This document shows, piece after piece, positions 1-9,822 of a stretch of DNA of 64,000 nt. The notes below the pieces were generated by a model that worked only from the letters and a program-made list of their open reading frames with translations, was not told the DNA's origin and made no database searches. The stretch is from Lyophyllum atratum. Its lineage: Eukaryota; Basidiomycota; Agaricomycetes; Agaricales; Lyophyllaceae. Positions within the stretch are counted from its first letter, which is position 1; every line of letters begins with the position of its first letter. The position numbers were made by a program, and so were the translations under genes. The stretch is taken from the NCBI GenBank assembly GCA_014905825.1, contig JACGCN010000018.1, positions 558,001 to 622,000 of the forward strand, given 5' to 3'.

Positions 1-1477
1 TACCCACCAGGGCCTGGAGGACATCCGCACCTGCCTGCCGGCGCGTCGCAGCATCAGTGCCAGCCGACGAGAGCGACAAGTCGAGACGGATGAACTCGAG
101 CGGGTCGTCCTCGAACTGCTCCACATCATGTTCACGAAGCGCAACGTTGGGCACGACGACGCCCTGCACGAGGGAGGAGATGGTTTCTCGTGACGAGAAT
201 AGGGGCTTGTAGTACCCTGAGCGGATCGCGGTGGAGATGAATCGCAATGATTGTGAGACCAGCTGGAGCACAGTCAGTAAAAACCGATGCCGTCGTAGAC
301 GGACTTACACTGTCGTCGGCGACACCGGGCAGCTTGTTGGAGCCGATGAGGGCCCAGACAGCTTGCACGAGGGATTCAACAGAAGGCGAGTTTTGGAGTT
401 GATCAGGGTATAGTTTGATGTAGAGCTAGGTATAGTATAAGGGCGTGCACGATACGAGGACCATCTGAGACTGCGCACCTCGGCAATCTCAAGAATTCCA
501 GTTTTGACTTGGGAAGGCAGGGACGGCGTGGTGTCGTCGGGCTATCATTCCGGTCAGATGACATCATCGGAGACAAGGTGAAAGGCTCACATCGCCACGC
601 AGCTCAGCGGGATCCCAGCTCATGAAGGCATGGAACCATCCAGTACCGGGTGCAAAGAACTCGGCATGCGTATCTTCAAGCGCAGGCGGCAGATCCTGGC
701 AAGTAAAGTCGTAGAAAATGTCTATGAGGAGGACCATGGCCTGCGCCAGGAGTGCATAATTCGCGGTCGGTGTCGTCAGTGCAGGGTTGGGACTGGGGCT
801 CGTTAGTAAAAGGGTCGCCGTTTGTCTAAAGAGGTGGAGGAACGGCGTGACGAATTTTGAAAGGACGAGGTTGATCTCGGAGAACAGGTCGTCCGAGCGT
901 ACATGGGCACGCCACTGGCGGAATATGGAATGCGCGGTCTGGAGGACACCGATATTGACGTTGTAGTCCGTGGCCGAAAGGGAGGATACCAATTGCTGTA
1001 TGTATATGAGGTGAGATAGCTCCGAGCCAGGCGGTTGGGAGACGCACATCGATGAGATCCGTCCACTTCTGGGGGAAGTCGAGTTCCGCAATCAGCGAGA
1101 CAGACTCGGCCACCTGTGCTCGGACGGCCTTGTCTGCTGGGTTGGACAGCGCCAGCATGGCAGGGACGAGCTCAGATCGCAGGGCCGCTTTGTCTTGCTC
1201 CGCGAGCGGTTGTACATCCTGAAAGAAGGTTCGTAATCGCGCTCAAACAGCAGATCAAACAACGTAGACACACCTCCTCCCAGCGAAGCTTTGTGATGTT
1301 CTTGAGGTAGACGCCTCCTGCCAATCGTACAGCGCGATCCTGGCTCGGCTCGAGGACGAGGCGGAGCAGGTGAGACAGAAAGCCTTGCTGGACACTAACA
1401 GCGTTGAGGCTCTGTTCGGCCTGTTTTCTAGTGTCGGGGTTAAGGGACGCGAGGAGGAGAGCAGGGAGATCGGCCAT
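1..1477 (-). CDS. CSE1: CSE1/CAS-type exportin-2, 5' part (3' end beyond the window)
   Basis: Nuclear export receptor that returns importin-alpha to the cytoplasm with Ran-GTP. The start Met at 1477 opens an importin-beta N-terminal region (MADLPALLLASLNPDTRKQA, then LEPSQDRAVRLAGGVYLKN and the conserved KLRW). The next exon carries DFPQKWTDLID. Further on come SSLSATDYNVNIGVLQTAHS and IFRQWRAHVRSDDLF, which are characteristic of the Cse1/CAS subfamily rather than other importin-beta proteins. A later exon near the left edge reads EQFEDDPLEFIRLDLS, also a Cse1 signature. At least four short introns are visible, the first with its donor at about 1273. Only about the first 350-400 residues of a roughly 960-residue family are here. 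Naming rests on these family motifs; the exact exon ends after 560 are less certain. Confidence 0.9.
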
Positions 1478-2137
1478 GATGATGAGGGTGGAGGAGGTCG
1501 CCTAAAAGAATTTGGGTATCCTCCCGAGACGCGTGCTCTTTGTTTGTTCCTGCTTGCCACGCGCCTCTCCCATGATGGGCAACTGTCTGCTAGTTGAAGT
1601 TCTGAATCTATGCATCCCTCGCCCATCTCCAAGAAATACACAAATCTTGCACGTTAAACAACATACGTGGTTAGGCTGAATGCGTCATGTCTTCGCACCG
1701 TTTATTTCGGGCCTTGACACCATCAATGTTATCGTCCAGCTTCCAGAATTCCACCAAGTCGATGGCAACGGCCAATCCAAATTTCGGCACCCAATGCTTC
1801 TCATCCACCACGTGGGATCGACCAAGTAGATGACGATAAAAAGCACTCCTCATGTGGCAGCTTGCACTTACGACCCCCTCCTTCCATTGCACGCTGATCG
1901 AACACCGTGCCTCGATGTCGTGGAGCCGTCTTCTTTGACCCCTACACCAGTCACTCGGACCAATCACGTCCTGACTTCTGGTCACATTTCGGCTCAATAG
2001 AGGCGAAGAGTGGGTCCCCTTTAACTTACCCTAAAAGCTTCTTTGTTACCTGCACCCCCCACCATATCCCTTTCGTGGATGCTTTTTGTCCGCACGACGC
2101 GTTTTTCAAGTCTCTGGTGAGCAGAATCAACCCGGTC
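1478..2137. other. Intergenic region between CSE1 and the first DUF6533 gene
   Basis: About 660 bp separating two divergent genes, so it should hold both promoters. The open frames here overlap each other on both strands and show no family motif. I see no RNA gene, repeat or mobile element. Confidence 0.5.
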
Positions 2138-3907
2138 ATGACATCGACGGCGTTGCAGGTGCGTCATCCAAGCTCAAAACGTCCTGTCGCGCACACTTAC
2201 ATGGTACACCAGATCCTGGACCAATCGCTCGTCCAGTCCACCCTCGTTGCAACCGGCACTGTTCTCGTACGCCTCAAATTTCTGGACACCCACACCCGCG
2301 CTCACTCAGTTCTGAACAGGTTTACGACCTCCTATGCACACTCGACCAAGAGGTACGTTTTTCCCCACAACCTTGACCTATGTGCTATGTGACGACCCTT
2401 CCCCACCAGGTTGCCTATGTGTGGAGTAACCCTTGGTCGATTAGTTCTCTCCTTTTCTTTCTCAACCGCTATCTCCCATTTGTGGACACATTCCTCTCGC
2501 TCAACTGTGTGTTTCCTTCCGCTGCGTGTCCTGCGTATTCCTCACCGCCCCTCAGTGAAGTTCTCTCGACACACGCCTAAAGTACGCTCCCACACGCGAA
2601 ACGTACCACCTGAAACTGAAATTCAAATTATAGGAATGCTTGTCACAGATTACCGTGGTGACATGTCGGTCGACTTCCGCCAAACCCTTTGAGTCTGACA
2701 CTAGCAATACTGACCTACTCAATCCACAGGGCTCATCGTTCTCGGCACCCTCATCTCAGAAAGTACGTCCCCTGCATTCCCAAGTTACCTCCCGCGTCTC
2801 ATTCGTCAACAGCCATATTGATGCTGCGCACCTACGCGCTCTGGGAACGCCAACGCTCAATTCTCATCAGTCTTTGTCTGCTCGCACTCGTACGCCCCCC
2901 TCCCTCCTCCTACCAAATCTTTTTTTCTCTCATAACCTCGTGTTAGTTCGTGTACCCACCTGCGATAGCGATAACGTACCTCGAAATTAAATCCCTAAAA
3001 TGTGCGTCGCCTAACTCCCGCACCTCTCGCCGTTCTTATACTCTTCATCCCAGACGCCCCTACGTCATCGCCGGGGTGCCGGCTCGTACATGCGAGCCCC
3101 CTGATTTTGGTGGCATACATCCTGCTTGTGATATCAGAAACGAGCACGTCCCTGTTTTGTCTTCCCCATACCATTCTCTTACGACATATTCTAGCACTGG
3201 CTAGTCTAACTTCCATCAAAGCATATCGGCATCGTGAGTATAATGTGTCCTCCATTCCAGCTGCCTGCACTGATTGTTGTACCTCCTACGCAGTTCGCCA
3301 TTCCCAGTCCAGATGGGTGATACAGCTGTATCAGGACGGTTCGTGGACTCGAATTGCCGAGGTTTTCTATTGACTGACATCATGTGCTATATGGCAGGTA
3401 TTGTATTCTACTTCTTCCTCCTGAGTGGGTGTTTCGCGTTGCCTCGTTGAATACGAAGCTGACATATAATCCAGCGATCTCGTTCGCCAACATCCTCGTC
3501 CCTATCGTTGCACCGGTAATACCTCCCTCCCCTACCTATGAGAATACTTCTAAAGAAAAACCTATATTTCCAGTCGGTATTTGCTAATTGGCTCGCGACG
3601 TACGTCATCCCCCAATAAAGTGGACCTCACAACTAATACCCCTCATCCTCACAGTCCCCAGCGCGTCATCCACTCCATCATCTGCACCCGCGTTCTCTTC
3701 CTCATCCTCCGCCAACGCTCCGCCTCCGCCATGACCAACCGCCTGCCGTGTGGCCCGGGCCCACGCAGTGGATCACCCGTGTTCACGTCGTTTGCGGAGA
3801 ATGAGACGAGCATGCATATGTCGATTATGGTGCCTACCGTGGATTCGGGTACTACTGGGTGCACGTGTGTCGATGGGGGTGATCATGGTGCATATATTGA
3901 CGGTTGA
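2138..3907 (+). CDS. DUF6533-domain multipass membrane protein (copy 1)
   Basis: Membrane protein of the basidiomycete DUF6533 family; its function is unknown. Joining about 14 small exons restores the family pattern: VYDLLCTLDQE spliced to VAYVWSNPWS, then FFLNRYLPFVDTFLSLN, then WLIVLGTLISE, then ILMLRTYALW. After these come ASPLILVAYILLVISET, LTSIKAYRH, SRWVIQLYQDG, FYFFLL, ISFANILVPIVAP and FANWLATPQRVIHSIICTRV. Several stretches are hydrophobic enough to span the membrane, giving about seven helices. All introns that I could place have GT-AG ends and keep frame. The start at 2138 (MTSTALQ) is the first Met that splices in frame, but an upstream exon is possible. The last exon encodes a polar Ser/Thr-rich tail. 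A second full copy lies at 18.1-19.8 kb and a tail fragment at 9.5 kb. Confidence 0.8.
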
Positions 3908-3989
3908 GAGGATGTACACGGATGGTGTATGTACGGCTTGCTGCCCTGTGTCTTAGGTCTATCGAACATTTCCACGTCTACGTCCCCAC

Positions 3990-4256
3990 CAGCATCCCTC
4001 AACTCCCCCCCGCCCCCCCCCCCCCCTAACGCCCAAAACCTCCTCTCAAAATCCTCCGTATCCACCTCCTCAAGATCCAGGACCGGTTCCCTAGCACACC
4101 CCACCAATAACATCCGCCGCACCACTCTCATGCAGCACCCTCGCGAGGGCATGGTGCAGCCCCAACAGCTCCGGGTCCGGGGGCGCAATATCCTCACGAG
4201 CGGAGGCGCGGGGTAGGGGCACGAAACCTGGGGGTAGGCGTAAGAGTCTGAGAGTC
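3990..4256 (-). pseudogene. Fragment of the C-terminal exon of HNH-like gene X
   Basis: The minus strand encodes DPELLGLHHALARVLHESGA and, in a shifted frame, EDFERRFWALGGG. Both match the last exon of the intact gene at 9823-11140 (DPELLGLHHALARVMHESGA and EEFERRFWALGAG). No upstream exons of that gene are present, so this is a truncated copy. The frame is broken after GGVC and the sequence runs into a polyC tract (C7, G, then C14 at 4013-4026 on +). It sits directly downstream of DUF6533 copy 1 and just upstream of HNH gene A. Confidence 0.8.
4005..4026 (+). repeat. Near-homopolymer C tract
   Basis: Seven C, one G, then fourteen C. On the minus strand it encodes the Gly run at the end of the HNH-X fragment. 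Tracts like this mutate fast and are prone to sequencing error, so the exact length should not be trusted. Confidence 0.9.
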
Positions 4257-4338
4257 GGGGATAGCTGAATTGGAATATCACGTGTTTGGGTCGCCATTGG
4301 TCACAAAATTGGTCACGGTCCCGGTCAGGTCTCTCGTC

Positions 4339-5638
4339 ATGGCCAACGCTGAGATCCAAGTATACGCGTCGTTCCCTCGCATCGCGGCGCCTGGTGCCGA
4401 CCTCAATCTTCATGCCGACAATTGGCATTGGGTCCATTGCCTTACCCTCCCATTGGAGACTCTCGACGCACTCCAGTTCTCGCCCAGGCCCTACAAATGG
4501 ATCCGCTACGCCATCGGAATCGTCGTTGGAGCAGAGGGTGACCTTTCGTCCAGTCCCGACTCGCTCAATATTCCCAACTACAATGCTGGCCTTCCAACCG
4601 AGTCCGGCACTTTGTACTATCACATCAGCAACGACGAGAGGCGAAGGATGTTCCCGGTCGATCCTCACATTGGGCGCACAAGCCTCACTTCTAGTGTTGC
4701 CACCACTCGGAGGGCCCAATTTCGTTCTGACGCTGCAGTGCGGGATGGAAACCGATGCGTCTTGACAGGTATGGAAGATGTCCTCTGCGACGCTGTGCAC
4801 CTCGTGGCCCACAGCAAGGGCGATACCGTATGCTGCTCTTACTCCCATTTTATCGTCGCTCACCATCGCAATGGTGGCAGTACATCTCAACATATACTCA
4901 GCGTCGCAGTCGAGATCCTGCCAGTGGCGACCTCGTGCAGGACATCGACAGCGTCCGAAACGGCCTCTTCCTGAACAAGCTCACTCATGTCGCGGTGGGT
5001 GAGCACGTCGCATTCTTACCAGTGCGTGCCCCTTGTAATAGTATGATATCTAATCGATGTCTGATGGCGTTGATAATCAGACGCCGAACTTTGCTATGGA
5101 CACGTCCGACGTCGACCCCACCGCACCAGCAGGAGAGAAAAGGTGTACAGCACATCTCTTCGAGCCTGGCCGCCCATCATTTTTCGGCGGCCCCGGTGCA
5201 ACCCCTTCCAGTCGTCCACTCCGCATTTCTGATACTGATACTCCTGACTGGCCCCCGGCCATTCTCTTCGACGCCGTCTACGCTAGCGCCGTTTTCCACC
5301 ATTTCGGAACACAGACGCTGAAAGACGTGCTCGGCGCGACTTGGATAGACACCTTCGACCCCGGCGGGGTCATGGATCAGGCACATGCAGAGCAGAATTC
5401 AAGCACTTATGCACAGGCCCTTGCCAAGCAGAGGAAAGTGCAAGAGCGTCAAGCACGCCATGGCGCTCGTGCTGGCCCTGACACCCTCGACATGCTCTTG
5501 GCTCTGCCGTATATCCTGGTGCCACGGAATGAGCGACAGGCTATGTTCAGAGAAGCTAAGGAGAAGGCCGCCGCAGAAGAGCAGAGACGTGTGCAGGAGA
5601 AAGTTGACACTTGGAATAGGCAAGTCATCACTTCATAG
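4339..5638 (+). CDS. Fungal HNH nuclease family protein, paralogue A
   Basis: Predicted HNH endonuclease of the expanded basidiomycete HNH_2-like family; substrate unknown. Three exons (4339-4827, 4881-5021, 5081-5638) give 395 residues in frame with GT-AG introns. The nuclease core is RDGNRCVLTG at about 136-145, then CDAVHLVAHSKGD at 150-162, then YISTYTQRRSRD, then DIDSVRNGLFLNKLTH at 184-199. His154/His158, Asn190 and His199 are the likely H-N-H residues. After this come FLP spliced to TPNFAMDT, a variable linker and a C-terminal part rich in Ala, Glu and Arg (about 360-390) that looks like a coiled coil. The N-terminal 130 residues (start MANAEIQVYASFPRI) are shared by all three paralogues. 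Assignment to HNH is strong from motifs; activity is inferred. No nuclear or secretion signal is obvious. Confidence 0.85.
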
Positions 5639-5772
5639 CTGGCACGCAATGTCACTAGCCTGGTACGAGTACGAATTCTGTATTATATTTTCCGACCTTT
5701 GATACTTAGCCTACCTCTCGAGATCGGTTCTACTCCAATCGGTACCTTCGTGCCAAACGTTGCAGGATTCCG
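5636..5772 (+). repeat. Duplicated 3' flank of HNH-A (pairs with 9313-9449)
   Basis: From the stop codon region onward this 137 bp aligns without gaps to the flank of HNH-B and differs at only a few positions. Both copies end at the same base, after GCAGGATTCCG, beyond which the sequences are unrelated. The pair marks one edge of a recent duplication. Confidence 0.9.
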
Positions 5773-6885
5773 AGTGTGGCCACACAGGCTGCTGCGACAT
5801 GTACAATCACATGATAAGTCGGTACCTGCTACTTTAGTATACCCGGGTCCCGCTACTTTGTGTAGTGGGTTTCTGTCCGACATGCCCCCTTTGGCCACTA
5901 AAGCTCACCACCGGTATAGTCACCTGATCCTGTACTTTTTTTTCGATGTCCGCTTCTGATACCACGTTATTCGTCTGTCAGGCCCCTGCGCAAGAACGCA
6001 GCGACGAAAGCGTAAGCTTTCGTCGCTGCGCGCTGCGCTCTTGCGGTCCTCGATTCAACTGGGTCAAAGCAAGATATAGATACAGCGTGAATGAATAAAG
6101 ATAGAACTGCCGTGGAGTCGCATTGATCCATCACTGTCGTAGTCCATGCCAATATGGAGGGGGCCTGCATCCACGAAATCTATTACGGATCATTCGGCTA
6201 CAAAGAAAGGGCTGAAAGTAGCGGGCTGTGCGGCGGGACGGCGCCCTATGGTGTTATCAGGTTTTTTAGGGCCCATGTCAAATGTGTTCAGCCCTACCCC
6301 ATGTGATCGTGGGCGGTTTCAAAACTCCCCGTATTCAACCATACACTGCACGGCATTGACGACACTTAGATAAGTATTTGTCCAGATAAAAAACAGAAGC
6401 AGCATAAGAGGATATCAGTAAGTGAGAGCAAAATACTGCTCGAGCGGGAGTAGCAGGCTTTGCGACGGCACGGCGCCCTACGAGTTTATTCGGACGCGTC
6501 TTGCTTGAAATCCTGGATCACGGGGAGTTTTGTCTGACAGGTGGGGAACTGCCGTCTGACTGCCACAGGGTTTTACCCGTGTTATCCTGCGCGACCGCGC
6601 CGGGGATTCTGCATGTATTCGTTCTCGCTTTCACACTCTCTGGTGGGCGCGTGTGTACTGCGGGATCGTGAAGTGGTTATCGAGTCATCTTTGTACATAA
6701 CTTACGTAAGTAGCGACCGTGGTGAACTGGCTGTTCCGACTGGGGACCTGGCCAGTATAATATACTCCTCCTCCTCCTCCTCCACATCAAAGTTGACAAA
6801 TGTTATTGTCCAACCAAGTATAAAATCCACCCGTCCTCGCATTCCTGATAACATCCACTTCCTCTTCTCGCATTTCACGTGCATC
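5639..6885. other. Gap downstream of HNH-A: shared 3' flank, hairpin, short repeats
   Basis: The first 134 bases continue the match to the flank of HNH-B (see repeat entries), and similarity stops abruptly at 5772. A strong hairpin lies at 5989-6045. An imperfect direct repeat around GACGGCGCCCTATG (about 6238) and CGGCACGGCGCCCTACG (about 6465), and an inverted CAAAACTCCCCGT (about 6319 and 6520), suggest remains of a small element. A CTC microsatellite lies at 6765-6783. I found no convincing gene. Confidence 0.5.
5989..6045. repeat. Long near-perfect inverted repeat (hairpin)
   Basis: Inner arms CGCAGCGACGAAAGC (5997-6011) and GCTTTCGTCGCTGCG (6016-6030) pair perfectly over 15 bp around a GTAA loop. 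Outer arms CGCAAGA (5989-5995) and TCTTGCG (6039-6045) extend the stem by 7 bp after a small asymmetric bulge. It lies between HNH-A and the next gene and is not followed by a T tract. Confidence 0.9.
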
Positions 6886-7729
6886 ATGAGCTACCGCCAC
6901 GCCTCTGCAACCTCAACGACCACTATGACCTCCAGATCCAGCGCCAACATCACAGAGAGGCCCGAAGTCACAATGTGGGCGAAGTCTCAGGCGAACCACG
7001 ACCGCGTCTCTGAGGCCTACTTCAGGGAGTGTTGCGAAAAGAAGTTCGGCACTGTCGAGAAGGCTATGATTATGGCACAAGAGGGGGATGCATACAGGCG
7101 AGAAGCATATGCGCAGGCGGCTGCCGAGGGTCTGATCCCTCCGCCTATTCACCTCGGGGTGAGTCATCTACGAATACTTTGGACCACAGCTGACAATATA
7201 TTCTGATTCCTAGGCAAAACCTGGCCAAGGCGAGAAGGTGGATTACGCACAGCTGAACAGCAGGGTGTGGCTCCGCATCTGGGGCGACAGTTTAGCAAGC
7301 ATCGGCTGCTACAGCTTCGACTTTGTGGACCGCAACGGACAGTACATGTCCACTCCGCCTGGGATCAAGATATACTGCGAGACGACAGGGGCCGAGGTGC
7401 GGTCCATCGAGGCGTCGTTGGACGCAGTCGCGGCGAAGTCGAAGGAGTTCAAGAGTACCCTGGAGGCCTCGTATGCCCAGGGCATCGCGGCTGGGCATAC
7501 CCCCAATGCGCAGTGGGAGACGTACATCGTTCAAGAAGGCACTATGCTCCGTATCAAGCAAGGCTCCCACCCGAATGATCTGTTTCTCACCATCCCGACG
7601 CGGACCCCGACTGGCGACAAGCTCACTCTCGTGTCACGCATCGTGGTAAGTCTATTTAGTCTTTCACACATCCCGCCGAATTTAACTTTCGAAACATCAC
7701 AGTAGGTGCACTGGCTTGGAAGCTCATGA
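6886..7729 (+). CDS. Hypothetical protein, unrecognised family
   Basis: I do not recognise this protein. Exon 1 (6886-7158, 91 codons) starts MSYRHASATSTTTMT, a Ser/Thr-rich leader, followed by a charged helical stretch (AKSQANHDRVSEAYF). Exon 2 (7214-7645) encodes KVDYAQLNSRVWLRIWGDSL, YSFDFVDRNGQYMSTPPGI, a second charged helix (EASLDAVAAKSKEFKSTLEA) and EGTMLRIKQGSHPNDLFLTI. Both introns have GT-AG ends and keep frame. The last acceptor is ambiguous: one choice gives an immediate stop at 7705, the other adds VHWLGSS and stops at 7729. There is no signal peptide or membrane helix. It lies between HNH paralogues A and B and may be specific to the lineage. Confidence 0.6.
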
Positions 7730-8049
7730 TCTTTCGACGTGGTCTCAGAACATATGGCCTTTCTTCATGTATCAACATCCGTATTACTATTAGTCGTTAC
7801 TATTGCTGTCTTTCGTCGTGTTGTGTCCTTTGCCTCCAATCATGTCTCTTATCATTGCAGTTCTGTTCTATACCACCTGTCGTAACACAGCAAATGCATA
7901 AATTATAATGAGGTGCTCAATTTGTAAACATCCACTATCTGGAATTGGGGAATCATATACACCGATGACAAGAGATGTGATGTGATACTTACAGGACGGC
8001 GATGTCAAGTGTAAGGTGCCTACCTGCCAGGTCCTGGAGATCTCTCGTC
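7730..8049. other. Intergenic region before HNH-B
   Basis: About 320 bp of lower-GC sequence without a supported frame. The last bases before the HNH-B start (TCTCTCGTC) match those before HNH-A, so the duplicated unit begins close to the start codon and the paralogues probably have different promoters. Confidence 0.5.
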
Positions 8050-9315
8050 ATGGCCAACCCCGGTGAGATCCAAGTATACGCGCCGTTCCCTCGCATCGTG
8101 GCGCCCGGTGCCGACCTCAATCTTGATCCCGACAATTGGCATTGGGTCCATTGCCTTACCCTCCCCTTGGAGATTCTCGACGTACTACAGTTCTCGCCCA
8201 GGCCCTACAAATGGATCCGCTACGCTACTGGAACCGTCGTTGGAGCCGAGGGTGACCTTTCTTCCAGTCCCGATACGCTCAATATTGTGAACTACAATGC
8301 TGGCCTTCCAACCGAGTCCCGTGTTTTGTACTATCACACCAGCAGCGACGAGAAGCGAAGGATGTTCCCGGTCGATCCTAACATTGGGCGCACAAACATC
8401 ACTTCTAGCGTTGCTACCACTCGGAGGGTCAACTTTCGTTCTGACGCTGCCCTGCGGGATGGAAACCGGTGCGTCTTCACAGATTGGCGGCATGACTTTT
8501 GCGACGCTGTGCACCTCCTGGCCCACAGCAAGGGTGATGCGGTATGCTGCTCTTACTCTCATGTTATCGTCGCTCACCATTGCAATGGTGGCAGTACATT
8601 ACAACATATACCCAGCACCGCAGTCGAGACCCTTCCGGTGGCGACCTTGTGCAGGATATCGACAGCGTCCGAAACGGGCTCTTTCTCAACAAGCTCACTC
8701 AAGTCGGGGTGGGTAAGGATGTTGCATTTTTACCAGTGCGTGCCGCTTGTATGACCCCTAATCGATGTCTGAAGTGTCGTTGACAATCAGACGCCGAACT
8801 TTGCCATGGACACGTCCGACGTCGACCCCACCGCACCAGCAGGAGAGAAACGGTGTACAGCACATCTCTTCGAGCCTGTCGAACCATTTAGTGCACCCCC
8901 TTTCAGTGGGCCAGTCCGGATTTCTGATACTCCTGACTGGCCCCCAGCAATTCTCTTCGAGGCCGTCTACGCTAGCACCATTCTCCACCAATTCGGAACT
9001 CAGACGCTGAAAGATGTGCTCGTCGCGACTTGGATAGACACCTTCGACCCCGGCGGGGTCGTGGATCAGGCACATGCAGAGCAGGATTCAATCACTTATG
9101 CACAGGCCCTTGCCAAGCAGAGGGCGCAAGCACGCCATGACGCTCGTGCTGGCCCTGACACCTTCGACATGCTCTTGGCTCTGCCGTATATCTTGGTGCC
9201 ACGGAATGAGCGACAGGCTATGTTCAGAGAAGCCAAGGAGAAGGCGGCGGCAGAGGAGCAGAGACGTGTGCAGGAGAAAGTGGACACTTGGAATAGGCAA
9301 GTCATCACTCCATAG
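8050..9315 (+). CDS. Fungal HNH nuclease family protein, paralogue B (motif-altered)
   Basis: Closest relative of HNH-A in the window, with the same three-exon structure (8050-8541, 8595-8735, 8791-9315; 385 residues). The N-terminal part and HNH core are retained: CDAVHLLAHSKGD at about 151-163 and DIDSVRNGLFLNKLT at about 185-199. The residue after LNKLT is Gln200, where A and C have His. This is the position expected for the last His of the H-N-H motif, so metal binding may be weakened or lost. Exon 3 is shorter than in A because of in-frame deletions in the linker (about residues 235-250) and near the coiled-coil start. The reading frame is otherwise open and splice sites are normal. It could be an inactive or neofunctionalised paralogue. 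Confidence 0.83.
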
Positions 9316-9449
9316 CTGGCACGCAATATCACTAGCCTGGTACGAGTACGAATTCTGTATTATATTTTCCGACCTTTGATACTTAGCCTACCTCTCGAGA
9401 TCGGTTCTACTCCAATCGATACCTTCGTGCCAAACGTTGCAGGATTCCG
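9313..9449 (+). repeat. Duplicated 3' flank of HNH-B (pairs with 5636-5772)
   Basis: Ungapped partner of the HNH-A flank. It ends at 9449 in GCAGGATTCCG, after which unrelated sequence leads to the DUF6533 tail fragment. Confidence 0.9.
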
Positions 9450-9544
9450 TAGCCAGCCATAACAATACCAACCCGGCACTGCGGACAACTACCCACCGTC
9501 AGCGAATTTTTCGATCGACCGCCGCTGCCCCACCTTGGACTTCA

Positions 9545-9773
9545 GCAGCATCATCCTCCGGCAACGCTCCGCCTCTGCCTCCGCCATGACCAACCGCCTA
9601 CCGGGTCACCCGTATTCACGTCGTATACAGAGAACGACACGAGGATGCACATGTCGATCATGGTGCCCACTACGGGCTCGTCCACTACTGGGCACACATC
9701 TGTCGAGGGGAGTGATCATCGTAACTATATTCAAGACATTTGACACTCCGTACACATATAGTGTATCTACCGC
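9545..9773 (+). pseudogene. Fragment of the last exon of a DUF6533 gene
   Basis: Reads LRQRSASA..AMTNRLP and then, in another frame, SPVFTSYTENDTRMHMSIMV followed by PTTGSSTTGHTSVEGSDH and a stop. This matches the tail of DUF6533 copy 1 (LRQRSASAMTNRLP, SPVFTSFAENETSMHMSIMV). Compared with copy 1 about 22 bases are missing after NRLP, which breaks the frame. No upstream exons are present. Its 3' flank (CGCTTGCTGC, TCTATCGAACAT) also matches the flank of copy 1. It lies immediately before the 3' end of HNH-like gene X. Confidence 0.85.
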
Positions 9774-9822
9774 TTGCTGCTCTCTGTCTATCGAACATAC
9801 ATACCATGTTCCACCGTGACCT

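Noticed and set aside
3883..4893. 336-codon open frame on the minus strand
   Set aside because: It is antisense to HNH-A exon 1 and to the X fragment. The matching antisense frames in HNH-B and HNH-C follow from shared codon use. Only its last part carries the real X tail.
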